64,000 nt of DNA from Brevibacterium renqingii (GCF_017808105.1 NZ_JADBHF010000006.1:1-64000), one strand, 5' to 3'. Counted from the first letter of the stretch, positions 19,356 to 28,663 are shown. The notes: generated by a model from the sequence alone, not told the origin. Made by a program: numbers and translations.

Positions 19356-22175
19356 GTGAGCATGTTGACGACTTCAGGACACCGACTGCCCGGAGCCCCC
19401 GGCCGCCTTGTCACCGAGACCGCGGCCTGGGGAGCCCTGATCGTTCTTGTCGCGATCAGTTATGTGGTGGCAGGCACGAGCGGACTCCTCGCCACAGTGG
19501 GCGGACACGCGTTCACCGCCACGGCCGATTCGATCAGCGCCGGAGGGTTCGACAATCGCGTGGGCAGCCTGTCGCTGCTCATCGTCTTCGCCTTGTCCTG
19601 CACCGGTCTCTTCATCCCCAGCAAGGTCTTCGCGACCCGCCCTCCCGCCGTGCGCAAGACCGCACTGAGCATCTCCGCGATCATCGAGGCGGCCGTGCTC
19701 ATCGTCCTCAGCCTGGCTCCCAGCGCCTGGCTGACGTGGGTCGCGGCGCTGTTCCTCGGGGCCGTGGTGGGTCTGCTCATGAGCATCAACCCGTTCACGA
19801 ACGAGAAGCCGTGGCGCCGCGTGGGCATTCCCGCCGCGATCCTCGTCTTCGTCTCCTGCGCCTTCCAGATCCTCGGCGGATCCGCCGCAGGAACTCAGGC
19901 TCTCGGCTGGATGTCGCTGCTGGTCGGAGTCGGCATGGCCGCGGGGTCCATCATCATCTTCCTCACGCCCGAACGTGCTCTGCATGCGGAGACCGCGACC
20001 ACGGGTTCATTCCCCGAACTCAAGGCGCGTGTGGCCAGGCCCCCGGAGGCGATCGCCAATCCGTGGGTGTGCATCGGCCTGTTCGCCGTGCTCGGTGCCA
20101 CTTTCATCCTCGCCCAGCCCACCGCGGTCGCCCATGACTACGGACAGGCCGGGTTCGCTCTCATCATCGCCTGCTGCCTCGTCGGCTGGGCCATCGGTTT
20201 CGAGATGGGCCCGACCTTCGCTCCGGGAATGTCACGCCCCCGCGTATCCACCTTCGCCCTGCTCGTCTCCGGCGTGCTGCTGTTGGCGACGGGCGGCATC
20301 GGCGAACTCTCCGGCAAGGTCGTCTTGTCTGCGGCGATCGCGTTCCTCGTCGGCATCGGCGTGCGTGCCCAGCCCTATGACTTCTCGCGCCGGTACGGAG
20401 CCGTCGGCGGCGCGGGCCTGGCGCTGGTCATCAACGCCTTCGACCTCGGCGGAACCGTCGAAGTCGGTTCGAGCCCCGACTGGGTGCTCGTCCCCAGCGA
20501 TGTGGCGTTCCTCATCTTCGGCATCGGCGCCCTCGTCGCCGGCATCATCGGGCTCTTCACCTTCGACCCCCACAAGCTGCAGGGCCTGTCGGTCGACATC
20601 GTCCATGGCTTCCGTCCGCCCAACCAGGCCGAGAACGCCGCCGGTGGGCTCGGCAACTCCGCCGAACGCCTCGGCGCGGGATTCTTCATCGCCATCGAAG
20701 GCGGGGACGGATCGGGAAAGACCACGCAGATCAAACGGATCTCCCGTGCCCTGGCCGACGACGGATACCATGTGGAGTCCACTCGTGAGCCCGGCGGCAC
20801 CGAACTGGGCACGAAGATCCGTTCGGTCCTCTTCGACTCCGATCGGCCGAGCACTCGCACCGAGGCGCTGCTCTTCGCGGCCGACCGCGCTCACCATGTG
20901 GCCTCACTGGTCGATCCCAGCCTGGATGAGGGAAACATCGTCATCACCGATCGTTACATCGATTCGACGATCGCCTACCAGGCCGCGGGACGCAGTTTCG
21001 ACGAGAAGACGATCCTGGCGCTGAGCCGCTGGGCCACCCAGGGGCTTGTCCCGCACCTGACGATCGTCCTCGACATCGAACCTGAGGCCGCAGCCGAGAG
21101 GATGGGCGAGCGTGGGGAGAGCAACTATCTCGATGAGGAGAATCAGCAGTTCCACCAGCGTGTGCGCCAGACCTACCTCTCCCGTGCGCACCGGGAACCC
21201 GACCGCTACGTCGTCCTCGACGCCTCGGTAGGAGTCGATGAACTCACCGCACGCATTCTCGAAGCCATCCGCGAACGACTTCCGCAGACCCTGCTGAGCC
21301 GTGACAGGACCAGCGCCGAGGCATCGTCGGCGGTTGCGGGAGAGGTGCCCACTGCGGCCGATTCCGCAGCGGATGACGATGCCGCAGCCGGTTCCGTCGT
21401 GCCCTCCTCTGCCGAGAGCGACGACCCTGCCGTCCACGAATCCTATGCGGCTGGTGAGGACGCCGAGACGAGTGGATCCGCCGCATCTGAGGACTCGGCC
21501 GACGGTGATGAGTCGTGGCATGAGCGTGGGCCGCGTTTCGTGCCGGTGACCGGCGACCGTTTCATTCCCGCCGCGGTTACCGACGACGAGGTGGAGATCT
21601 CCGGCAGCGTTCCCACCGAACGGGTCGACCTCGGCGCCGATCTGCGGGAGGATTCAATCTCGTCGGCAGACGCGTTTGAGGCCCGGGCAGGCGAAGCAGA
21701 GTCTGAACCGGCGTTGGAGCCCTCGCCCGCAGCCCGGAAGCCGGACGCCGATGTCGAAGAGGAGCTTCCGTCGTTCCTGGAGTCAGAGGACGAAACCGAA
21801 TCCGACGAGGACGCGACCACGACGGTTCTGCCGGCCCGCGGATTCACCCCCGAGGCACTCATCGACGACAGCGACGAGGCCGAAGGCGTTGCGACGGACA
21901 GGATCGCCACCGATTCAGCTGAGGAGGCCGAGACCCGAGTCGTCGATCAAGTGGACCCGGACGAGGCCGAGACGCGTGTAGTCGAAACCGGCGATCGGGA
22001 AGACCAGGTCGACCCGGACGATGCCGAGACGACTGTGCTGCCGGCGCGCAGCGCTCGAGAGACGAGCCGCGAACGACTGCAGGCGCAGGCGGAGATCGAA
22101 CGACAGGCCCGCGAGCGCCTGCGCAGGCAGCGCGAGCGCAACAATCGGCGCTTCAACAATCCGGAGGGATCCTGA
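19356..22175 (+). CDS. tmk: Membrane-domain / thymidylate kinase fusion
   Basis: 939 residues with three parts. Residues ~20-415 hold about 11-12 hydrophobic helices (MFS-like layout, no transporter signature seen). Residues ~440-650 are a complete dTMP kinase: P-loop GGDGSGKT at about 448, the DR(Y/H) motif in VITDRYIDSTIAYQ, and REPGGTELG. It phosphorylates dTMP to dTDP for DNA synthesis. Residues ~650-905 are acidic and low complexity, ending in an Arg/Glu/Gln-rich helix. Similar membrane/dTMP-kinase fusions occur in Streptomyces. The start is GTG, with an ATG two codons later. One base separates its stop from holB, so the two are coupled. Confidence 0.9.
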   Translation: MSMLTTSGHRLPGAPGRLVTETAAWGALIVLVAISYVVAGTSGLLATVGGHAFTATADSISAGGFDNRVGSLSLLIVFALSCTGLFIPSKVFATRPPAVRKTALSISAIIEAAVLIVLSLAPSAWLTWVAALFLGAVVGLLMSINPFTNEKPWRRVGIPAAILVFVSCAFQILGGSAAGTQALGWMSLLVGVGMAAGSIIIFLTPERALHAETATTGSFPELKARVARPPEAIANPWVCIGLFAVLGATFILAQPTAVAHDYGQAGFALIIACCLVGWAIGFEMGPTFAPGMSRPRVSTFALLVSGVLLLATGGIGELSGKVVLSAAIAFLVGIGVRAQPYDFSRRYGAVGGAGLALVINAFDLGGTVEVGSSPDWVLVPSDVAFLIFGIGALVAGIIGLFTFDPHKLQGLSVDIVHGFRPPNQAENAAGGLGNSAERLGAGFFIAIEGGDGSGKTTQIKRISRALADDGYHVESTREPGGTELGTKIRSVLFDSDRPSTRTEALLFAADRAHHVASLVDPSLDEGNIVITDRYIDSTIAYQAAGRSFDEKTILALSRWATQGLVPHLTIVLDIEPEAAAERMGERGESNYLDEENQQFHQRVRQTYLSRAHREPDRYVVLDASVGVDELTARILEAIRERLPQTLLSRDRTSAEASSAVAGEVPTAADSAADDDAAAGSVVPSSAESDDPAVHESYAAGEDAETSGSAASEDSADGDESWHERGPRFVPVTGDRFIPAAVTDDEVEISGSVPTERVDLGADLREDSISSADAFEARAGEAESEPALEPSPAARKPDADVEEELPSFLESEDETESDEDATTTVLPARGFTPEALIDDSDEAEGVATDRIATDSAEEAETRVVDQVDPDEAETRVVETGDREDQVDPDDAETTVLPARSARETSRERLQAQAEIERQARERLRRQRERNNRRFNNPEGS

Positions 22176-22176
22176 G

Positions 22177-23334
22177 ATGAGCGTCTTCGACGAACTCGTC
22201 GGTCAGGACGAGGTGAGCACTCAGCTCGGATACGCCTTGGACAGTCCGGCGGCAATGACCCACGCGTGGCTGTTCACCGGTCCGCCCGGGTCGGGGAGGT
22301 CGAACGCCGCCAGAGCCTTCGCCGCGGCTCTGATCTCCGGAGGCACGGAATCGAACGACGTCACCTCCCGGGTGCTTTCGGGCCACCACGAGTCCCTGAC
22401 GATCATGTCGACGCAGAAATCGGTCATCTCGATCGATGAAGTGCGCGAGCTCGTCACGAAGGCGCAGACGGCTCCCGTCAACTCACAGTGGCGAGTCGTC
22501 ATCATCGAAGACGCCGACCGGATGATGGAACGCACCGCGAACGTGCTGCTCAAAGCCATCGAGGAACCGCCTCCAGCCACGGTATGGCTGCTGTGCGCGC
22601 CCAGCCCGATCGATGTGCTGACAACCATCAGGTCGAGGTGCCGCCCGGTGCGGCTGCGGATTCCCTCACGCGATGCCGTCGCTCAGCTGCTCATCGAACG
22701 CGATCACGTCGGTGAGGATCGGGCCAGATGGGCCGCTGCCGTGGCCCAGAGCCATATCGGGCGTGCGAAGTACTTGGCGCTGAATGAATCCGCCGATGCC
22801 GAACGCAAGCAGATCCTCGCGATTCCAGGCAAACTCACCTCGGTGGGAGCCACCATACGGCTGGCAGGCAGAATCGTCGACGCCGCCGCGGAAACCGCGA
22901 AGTCTCGAGTCGAGGAGCGCAACGCCGCCGAACGCAGACAGCTCATGACCACACTGGGCATCGAGGGGGAGAAGACGATCCCACCATCGGCCCGGGCCCA
23001 GATCCGGAAGCTCGAGGAGGAGCAGAAACGACGATCGGTGCGAGCACGGAACGATGAGCTCGACCGGATCTTCCTCGAACTCATGAGCCTCTACCGCGAC
23101 ATCCTCATGTACCAGCTGGGGATCCGCGACGGGTGGATCAATGCCGGAGAGGTCGACCTCATCGCCGAACAGGCGAATCGGGACGGGCCGGATACCACTC
23201 TGCTGCGCATCGATGCCATCACCGAGGCCCGGCAGCGACTGCAGACGAACATGTCGCCCGTGCTCATCGTCGAGGCGGCTTTCGTGCTGCTGTCGAATCC
23301 GTGGCTGCAGGAAGACCGCACGGGGACGATCTGA
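22177..23334 (+). CDS. holB: DNA polymerase III subunit delta'
   Basis: 385 residues from the ATG right after the tmk stop. Part of the clamp loader. AAA+ fold: the P-loop position reads GPPGSGRS, with Arg for the Lys, as usual for non-hydrolysing delta'; sensor region LLKAIEEPPPATVWLLCAPS and TIRSRCR are clear. The zinc-binding cysteine module that normally sits after the P-loop helix is absent: no Cys occurs between residues 30 and 110. The C-terminal half is helical. topA-tmk-holB order is a conserved replication cluster. Confidence 0.93.
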   Translation: MSVFDELVGQDEVSTQLGYALDSPAAMTHAWLFTGPPGSGRSNAARAFAAALISGGTESNDVTSRVLSGHHESLTIMSTQKSVISIDEVRELVTKAQTAPVNSQWRVVIIEDADRMMERTANVLLKAIEEPPPATVWLLCAPSPIDVLTTIRSRCRPVRLRIPSRDAVAQLLIERDHVGEDRARWAAAVAQSHIGRAKYLALNESADAERKQILAIPGKLTSVGATIRLAGRIVDAAAETAKSRVEERNAAERRQLMTTLGIEGEKTIPPSARAQIRKLEEEQKRRSVRARNDELDRIFLELMSLYRDILMYQLGIRDGWINAGEVDLIAEQANRDGPDTTLLRIDAITEARQRLQTNMSPVLIVEAAFVLLSNPWLQEDRTGTI

Positions 23335-23370
23335 ACGTCGCGCCTATGAGCCCGGGGAGAGGAGCGGCTC

Positions 23371-24489
23371 TCAGTCTCCGGCCAAAAGCTCGGCGACCAG
23401 GGCCGCGGTGAGTTCGATGCGTCGCGGGATCCAGATCTGAAGCGCGTGCTCGGTGCGAGCGTGCGAGCCTCCGCCGACGGTTCCCAGACCGTCCAGTGTC
23501 GGGGTTCCGACACCGGCCGTGAAATTGCCGTCCGAACCGCCGCCGACGGCGACCGAGCGCAGCGGCGGATGCCCGAGCTTTCCCGCCAGCCGTTGGGCCC
23601 GGGCGTAGAGGCCCATCGCCATATCCTCTTCGAGCGGGGCGCGGTTGATCCCGCCCTTGAGTTCGATTTCGGCGCCGGCGACCGTGGGGGTGAGCGCGCG
23701 CAGTGCCTCGTCGATGCGCACCTGCTCACTCGTCGAGGCGGCCCTCGAATCGATGCCGACGACTGCTCGGGCCGGGACGGTGTTCGTCGTCGACCCGCTC
23801 GTCATCACGGTCGGCACGACCGAAGTGCCCATGGACGGTTTGTGCAGTTTGGCGATCTCGACGACCTGATTGGCCACCTCGATGGTGGCGTTGATGCCCT
23901 TCTCGGGCTCGACGCCGGCGTGTGAGGCCAGACCGGTGACCTCGAGCTGGTAGATCGCGACTCCTTTGCGGGCGATCTTCACCGCGCCTTGGGCCGCCCC
24001 GCTTTCGAAGACGAGCGCTGCCTTCGCGCCGCGGGCCTCGTTCTCGATGATCTGTCGAGATCCCGGGGAACCGAGCTCTTCGTCGGCGGTGATGAGGAGG
24101 CTGACGCCGTCGATGCTTCCTAGTTCGGCACGCACCTGAGCCAGCGCGTAGAGGGCGATGAGCAGTCCGCCCTTCATGTCATCGGCGCCGGGGCCGCGCA
24201 CGACACCGTCCTTGACGGAGTAGGGGAAGTCCTTGAGGGTTCCGGTCGGCCAGACGGTGTCGTGGTGGCCGATGAGCACGACCTTGCGCGGGCCGGCTCC
24301 GAAACGCCAGAGGACATGAGGGTGGGTGCCCGTTTCGATGATGCGAGGCGCGGCGCCGAGCATTCCGGTGCCGATGCGGGACACGAGCTGAGCGCTGCGC
24401 GCCAACGATGCAGGATCCTGCGAGAACGACTCACACTCGATGAGAGCTTGGAAGTCACTCATGAAGTCGTCGGAGTCGAACTCGGCCAC
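23371..24489 (-). CDS. M20-family metallopeptidase (CPG2/ArgE-like)
   Basis: 372 residues from the GTG at 24489, chosen because GAGGGAGA lies four bases upstream. Zinc peptidase fold: the first metal site is L-I-G-H-H-D-T-V-W, the bridging Asp is in GPGADDMKGG, and the catalytic Glu-Glu pair is in TADEELGSPGS; later HARTEHAL supplies the last His. A dimerisation domain is inserted around residues 175-285. Relatives are glutamate carboxypeptidase and acetylornithine or succinyl-diaminopimelate deacylases; the specific substrate is not readable. It converges on holB with 36 bp between. Confidence 0.88.
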   Translation of the reverse strand: MAEFDSDDFMSDFQALIECESFSQDPASLARSAQLVSRIGTGMLGAAPRIIETGTHPHVLWRFGAGPRKVVLIGHHDTVWPTGTLKDFPYSVKDGVVRGPGADDMKGGLLIALYALAQVRAELGSIDGVSLLITADEELGSPGSRQIIENEARGAKAALVFESGAAQGAVKIARKGVAIYQLEVTGLASHAGVEPEKGINATIEVANQVVEIAKLHKPSMGTSVVPTVMTSGSTTNTVPARAVVGIDSRAASTSEQVRIDEALRALTPTVAGAEIELKGGINRAPLEEDMAMGLYARAQRLAGKLGHPPLRSVAVGGGSDGNFTAGVGTPTLDGLGTVGGGSHARTEHALQIWIPRRIELTAALVAELLAGD

Positions 24490-24644
24490 GGGGTCTCCCT
24501 CTGATCTATGCTTTGTCTGCACTTTCAAGGTTAACTGGTGCCGGCAGCAGACCGCGCCCGACAGCTGTTTCGCCGCCCATCCGGGCCTGAGGCAAGCTGC
24601 GAGGTCTCGCTCGGAGCGGCTCCGGTTCGGGAGCGTCCCTCATT

Positions 24645-24674
24645 TTGACCGGCGGTGCAGAAGTTGGCTAAAGT
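24645..24674 (+). promoter_or_regulatory. tRNA-Thr promoter
   Basis: -35 TTGACC (24645-24650), an 18-nt spacer, and -10 TAAAGT (24669-24674), 10 nt before the mature tRNA 5' end. A well-formed sigma-70-type promoter, expected for a tRNA gene. Confidence 0.75.
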
Positions 24675-24684
24675 TAGGTCGGTT

Positions 24685-24757
24685 GCCGCCTTAGCTCAGT
24701 CGGCAGAGCGATTCACTCGTAATGAATAGGTCGCGGGTTCGATTCCCGCAGGCGGCT
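24685..24757 (+). tRNA. tRNA-Thr (anticodon CGT)
   Basis: A 73-nt cloverleaf. The acceptor stem GCCGCCT pairs with AGGCGGC; the D stem is GCTC/GAGC, the anticodon stem ATTCA/TGAAT with loop CTCGTAA gives anticodon CGT (reads ACG threonine codons), and the T arm is GCGGG-TTCGATT-CCCGC. The CCA end is not encoded. A promoter lies upstream and a terminator right after. Confidence 0.97.
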
Positions 24758-24764
24758 CGGCAAC

Positions 24765-24807
24765 GCCCCTCCCATCAGGAACACCACTGGACCGGGAGGG
24801 GCTTTTT
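24765..24807 (+). terminator. Rho-independent terminator after tRNA-Thr
   Basis: GCCCCTCCC (24765-24773) pairs with GGGAGGGGC (24794-24802), a 9-bp stem followed at once by TTTTT. A textbook intrinsic terminator. Confidence 0.9.
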
Positions 24808-24912
24808 CGTTTCCCGGAGCACCGAATGATGCGGTTGCGATGCGTTTTGCAGCCATTCGGCCAGCACCCGAACAACCAGGCAGCGCCGATATCGGACCGT
24901 CGATGCGCCGGA

Positions 24913-24982
24913 GTGTCTCGTAGAGGTGGATCCGGCTCGATAACGACGATGATTTCGAGGTGGATCCGCCCCTGCGAGACAC
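24913..24982. repeat. Imperfect inverted repeat, GGTGGATCC family copy 1
   Basis: A 28-nt left arm (24913-24940, beginning GTGTCTCG and containing GGTGGATCC) and a 28-nt right arm (24955-24982, ending CGAGACAC) pair with five mismatches around a 14-nt loop. A related element is at 36897-36966. The outer GTGTCTC and inner GGATCC are shared. It could form a large hairpin. Confidence 0.75.
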
Positions 24983-25052
24983 GGCGTACTTCCTGAGGGT
25001 CTTCCGCCGGTGCCGCATCGACGGCGATGGGTCCGGCGAGGAGCTGCGTGTG

Positions 25053-25081
25053 TTGATCGTCACTGGAAACTGGTACACAAT
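25053..25081 (+). promoter_or_regulatory. Promoter candidate for thiolase-fadB
   Basis: TTGATC (25053-25058) and CACAAT (25076-25081) are spaced 17 nt; the overlapping TGGTACACA also resembles an extended -10. About 70 nt before the thiolase ATG. Confidence 0.4.
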
Positions 25082-25153
25082 GGAACGTGCGAATGTTACT
25101 GAACGATCGATCAGATTTGCTGGTCGGCCTTCCACCGAGACTGTGAGGAACAC

Positions 25154-26362
25154 ATGAGCGAAGCGTTCATCTATGACGCGGTGCGCACCCCACGCGGCAA
25201 GAACCGCGATGGTGCGCTCCACAGCGTCAAACCCATCGACCTCGTGACCGGGCTCATCGACGCCGTGCGCGAGCGCAACCCCGAACTCGATGACAGTGCC
25301 ATCGACGACCTCGTACTCGGCGTCGTCTCTCCGGTCGGTGAACAGGGCGGCGACATCGCCCGCACAGCCGCTCTGGTCTCCGGACTCGACGAGTCCGTCG
25401 CAGGTGTCCAGATCAACCGGTTCTGCGCTTCGGGCCTGGAAGCCGTCAACCTCGCGGCGCAGAAGGTCGGCAGCGGATTCGAGAACCTCGTCCTCGCAGG
25501 CGGCGTCGAGTCCATGTCCCGCGTGCCGCTGGGCTCCGACGGAGGCGCCTGGTCACAGGACCCGACGACGAACTTCGACACGTATTTCGTGCCCCAGGGC
25601 ATCGGTGCCGACCTCATCGCCACCACCGAGGGCTTCAGCCGCACGGACGTCGACGCTTTCGCCGCAGAATCGCAGAAGCGGGCGGCCAACGCCTGGGAGA
25701 AGGGGTACTTCGAGAAGTCGATCGTGCCCGTCAAGGACATCAACGGTGTGACCCTGCTCGACACGGATGAGCACATGCGACCCGGCTCCACCGTGGAATC
25801 GCTGTCGAAGCTCAACCCGGCGTTTTCGAAGCTCGCCGCCCAGACCGGCTTCGACGAAGTCGCCCTTCAGAAGTATCACTGGGTCGAAGAGATCGACCAC
25901 GTCCACACCGCCGCGAACTCCTCGGGCATCGTCGACGGGGCCAGCCTGGTCATCCTCGGCGACTCCGAAGTCGGCCAGAAGATGAACATGAAGCCGCGGG
26001 CCCGCATCGTCTCCACCGCAGTCACCGGCTCCGAGCCGACGATCATGCTCACCGGTCCGACTCCGGCGACCCGGAAGGCCCTCGACAAGGCGGGGCTGAC
26101 CGTCGACGACATCGACCTGTTCGAGCTCAACGAGGCATTCGCCGCCGTCGTGCTCAAGTGGATGAAGGACCTGAACATCCCGCATGAGAAGGTCAACGTC
26201 AACGGTGGGGCCATCGCCATGGGCCACCCGCTCGGCGCCACAGGAGCTATGATCCTCGGCACCGTGCTCGACGAACTCGAACGCCGCGACCTCAAGCGCG
26301 GACTCGTCACCCTGTGCATCGGTGGCGGAATGGGCATCGCGACGATCATCGAAAGGGTCTGA
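25154..26362 (+). CDS. fadA: Acetyl-CoA acyltransferase (beta-oxidation thiolase)
   Basis: 402 residues. Thiolase fold with nucleophile Cys91 in [11 protein letters not shown], His358 in GHPLGATGA and Cys388 in LCIGGGMG. It cleaves 3-ketoacyl-CoA to acetyl-CoA plus a shortened acyl-CoA (or runs in reverse). The next gene, a fused hydratase/3-hydroxyacyl-CoA dehydrogenase one base after its stop, makes a degradative role likely. GAGGAACAC precedes the ATG. Confidence 0.93.
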   Translation: MSEAFIYDAVRTPRGKNRDGALHSVKPIDLVTGLIDAVRERNPELDDSAIDDLVLGVVSPVGEQGGDIARTAALVSGLDESVAGVQINRFCASGLEAVNLAAQKVGSGFENLVLAGGVESMSRVPLGSDGGAWSQDPTTNFDTYFVPQGIGADLIATTEGFSRTDVDAFAAESQKRAANAWEKGYFEKSIVPVKDINGVTLLDTDEHMRPGSTVESLSKLNPAFSKLAAQTGFDEVALQKYHWVEEIDHVHTAANSSGIVDGASLVILGDSEVGQKMNMKPRARIVSTAVTGSEPTIMLTGPTPATRKALDKAGLTVDDIDLFELNEAFAAVVLKWMKDLNIPHEKVNVNGGAIAMGHPLGATGAMILGTVLDELERRDLKRGLVTLCIGGGMGIATIIERV

Positions 26363-26363
26363 C

Positions 26364-28535
26364 ATGACGACAACGACCACCATCGACTACCAGCGCACCA
26401 CCGACGCTGACGGCATCGTCACTGTCGTCATCGACGAACCGGACGCCAAGGTCAACACCATGAACGACTACTACGCGGCCGCCATGCAGGCGACCGTGGA
26501 GTGGCTCGAAGCCAACGTCGACGACATCACCGGCGTCGTCCTCACTTCGCCGAAGAAGACCTTCTTCGCCGGCGGCAACCTCAACAAGATCCGGGCGGCG
26601 AGTCCGGAGAACGCCGAGGCGGAATTCGCCCAGGTCGAGAGCATGAAGGCCGTCCTGCGCCGGCTCGAGACCTTCGGCAAGCCCGTCGTCGCCGCGCTGG
26701 GTGGAGCTGCGCTGGGCGGCGGACTCGAGATCGCCCTCGCCACCCACCACCGGATCGCGGCCGAGGACAACCCCAGCGCACGCTTCGGGTTCCCCGAGGT
26801 CTCCCTCGGACTGCTGCCCGGCGGCGGAGGCATCGCCCGCACGGTGCGCATGCTCGGAATCCAGGACGCCCTGCAGAAGGCGATCCTGCCCTCCACGAAG
26901 TTCAAGGCCGCCGAAGCCAAGGAACTCGGCCTCGTCGATGAGCTCGCCCCGGCGGCCGAGCTCGAGGACCGGGCGAAGGCCTGGATCAAGGACAACCCGG
27001 AAGCGGTCCAGCCCTGGGACGTCAAGGGCTTCAGGATCCCGGGCGGATCGCCGTCCTCACCCAAGCTCGGTGCGATGCTGCCTGCGCTGCCGGCCATGCT
27101 GCGACGCCAGACGAAGGGCGCACCGATGCCGGCCCCGCGAGCGGTCATCGCCGCAGCCGTCGAGGGCGCGAACGTCGACATCGACACTGCGCTGTCGGTC
27201 GAGTCACGCTACTTCGTCCACCTCACCCATACTCCGGTGGCGAAGAACATGATCAAGGCGTTCTTCTTCGACCTCGGCCACATCAACTCCGGCGGTTCCC
27301 GCCCGAACGGCTATGAACCTCGTCAGGTCAAGAAGCTCGGTGTGCTCGGGGCCGGAATGATGGGTGCGGCCATCGCCTACACCGCCGCGAAGGCCGGGAT
27401 CGAGGTCGTGCTCAAAGACGTCGAGCTGGCCGCCGCGGAGAAGGGCAAGGCCTATGCCGCCAAGCGCGAGGAGTCGGCCCTGAAGAAGGGCAAGACGACC
27501 GCCGAGAAGTCCCGATCCGTCCTCGATCGGATCACGCCGAGCGCCTCGGCCGAGGACTTCGCCGGTGTCGACTTCGTCATCGAGGCCGTCTTCGAGTCCG
27601 TTCCGGTCAAGCAGCAGGTGTTCGCCGAGATCCAGAACGTCGTCGAACCCGACGCCGTCCTGGGGTCGAACACCTCGACCCTGCCGATCACCGAACTGGC
27701 CACCGGGGTCGACCGCGACAAGGACTTCATCGGCATCCACTTCTTCTCGCCGGCAGACAAGATGCCCCTGGTCGAGATCATCCGCGGAGACAACACCTCC
27801 GATGAGACCCTGGCCCGCACCTTCGACCTCGTGCAACAGATCAAGAAGACCCCGATCGTCGTCACCGACTCGCGCGGCTTCTACACCTCCCGCGTGATCG
27901 GGACCTACATCGCCGAGGCGGTCGCCGCCGTCGGCGAGGGTGTGGAGCCGGCTTCGGTGGAGCAGGCAGCACTGCAGGCCGGTTACCCCACCGGTGCCCT
28001 GCAGCTCCTCGACGAGCTGACGCTGACCCTGTCGCAGAAGATCCGCCAGGAGACAAGGACCGCCACCGAGGCGGCCGGAGGCACCTGGACCGAGCATCCG
28101 TCCGAAGCGGTCATCGACTGGATGGTCGAACAGGCGCGCACCGGCCGCAAGGACGGGGCGGGCTTCTACGACTACGACGAGAACGGCAAGCGCACCACGC
28201 TGTGGTCGGGCGTGCGCGAGAAGTACGACTCGGGATCGACCGATCAGCCGTTCGCCGACCTGCAGGAGCGGATGCTCTTCGCCGAGGCGATCGAGACGAT
28301 CAAGTGCCTCGACGAAGGAGTCCTCACCTCGGTGCCGGACGCCAACATCGGGTCGATCTTCGGTATCGGGTTCCCGGCGTGGACGGGCGGTGTCCTCCAG
28401 TACGTCAATCAGTACGAGGGCGGCCTGGCAGGCTTCGTCGACCGTGCGAAGGAACTCGCCGCGAAGTACGGCGAGCACTTCACCCCGCCGGCCTCGCTGA
28501 TCGAGCGGGCGAAGTCCGGGGAGACCTACGAGTAG
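26364..28535 (+). CDS. fadB: FadB-type enoyl-CoA hydratase / 3-hydroxyacyl-CoA dehydrogenase
   Basis: 723 residues from the ATG one base after the thiolase stop. Residues 1-~200 are a crotonase domain (oxyanion region TFFAGGNLNKI and GGAALGGGLEIALATHHR). From about 325 a Rossmann domain begins with LGVLGAGMMGAAIA, then SNTSTLPITELA and HFFSPADKMPLVEI of 3-hydroxyacyl-CoA dehydrogenase, followed by the two C-terminal helical domains. Together with the thiolase it performs the last three steps of fatty-acid beta-oxidation. Length and domain order are normal for the trifunctional-type alpha subunit. Confidence 0.95.
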   Translation: MTTTTTIDYQRTTDADGIVTVVIDEPDAKVNTMNDYYAAAMQATVEWLEANVDDITGVVLTSPKKTFFAGGNLNKIRAASPENAEAEFAQVESMKAVLRRLETFGKPVVAALGGAALGGGLEIALATHHRIAAEDNPSARFGFPEVSLGLLPGGGGIARTVRMLGIQDALQKAILPSTKFKAAEAKELGLVDELAPAAELEDRAKAWIKDNPEAVQPWDVKGFRIPGGSPSSPKLGAMLPALPAMLRRQTKGAPMPAPRAVIAAAVEGANVDIDTALSVESRYFVHLTHTPVAKNMIKAFFFDLGHINSGGSRPNGYEPRQVKKLGVLGAGMMGAAIAYTAAKAGIEVVLKDVELAAAEKGKAYAAKREESALKKGKTTAEKSRSVLDRITPSASAEDFAGVDFVIEAVFESVPVKQQVFAEIQNVVEPDAVLGSNTSTLPITELATGVDRDKDFIGIHFFSPADKMPLVEIIRGDNTSDETLARTFDLVQQIKKTPIVVTDSRGFYTSRVIGTYIAEAVAAVGEGVEPASVEQAALQAGYPTGALQLLDELTLTLSQKIRQETRTATEAAGGTWTEHPSEAVIDWMVEQARTGRKDGAGFYDYDENGKRTTLWSGVREKYDSGSTDQPFADLQERMLFAEAIETIKCLDEGVLTSVPDANIGSIFGIGFPAWTGGVLQYVNQYEGGLAGFVDRAKELAAKYGEHFTPPASLIERAKSGETYE

Positions 28536-28589
28536 GAGGTCTCTCCCGGTGCCTCGCCGCCCCGGCGTCGCATCCGCAGGAATAGCCTG

Positions 28590-28659
28590 ATGGCCTTCCG
28601 GCGTTGTTCAGTGACACTGACAATCTGTTCAGTCGCACTGACAGCTACCGGAAGGCCAT
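28590..28659. promoter_or_regulatory. Nested palindromic operator region
   Basis: Two 18-nt direct copies of TGTTCAGT-NNN-ACTGACA lie at 28605-28622 and 28626-28643; each holds the palindrome TCAGT-N3-ACTGA, and their centres are exactly 21 bp apart (two helical turns). They are flanked by a perfect 12-bp inverted repeat, ATGGCCTTCCGG (28590-28601) and CCGGAAGGCCAT (28648-28659). The block ends 4 bp before the oxidoreductase ATG. The spacing and symmetry suggest cooperative repressor binding; the regulator is not identified. Confidence 0.65.
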
Positions 28660-28663
28660 TGCT

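Larger units (their letters stand above)
24808..25153. other. 345-bp gap between tRNA-Thr and thiolase
   Basis: No coding sequence is convincing here. It contains a 70-bp imperfect inverted repeat (24913-24982, listed separately) and the thiolase promoter near 25053-25081. No copy of the tRNA 3' end, integrase fragment or other sign of an attachment site was found. Confidence 0.6.

Noticed and set aside
24685..24757. tRNA-Thr as an attachment site of an integrated element
   Set aside because: No second copy of its 3' end and no integrase were found by reading the window.
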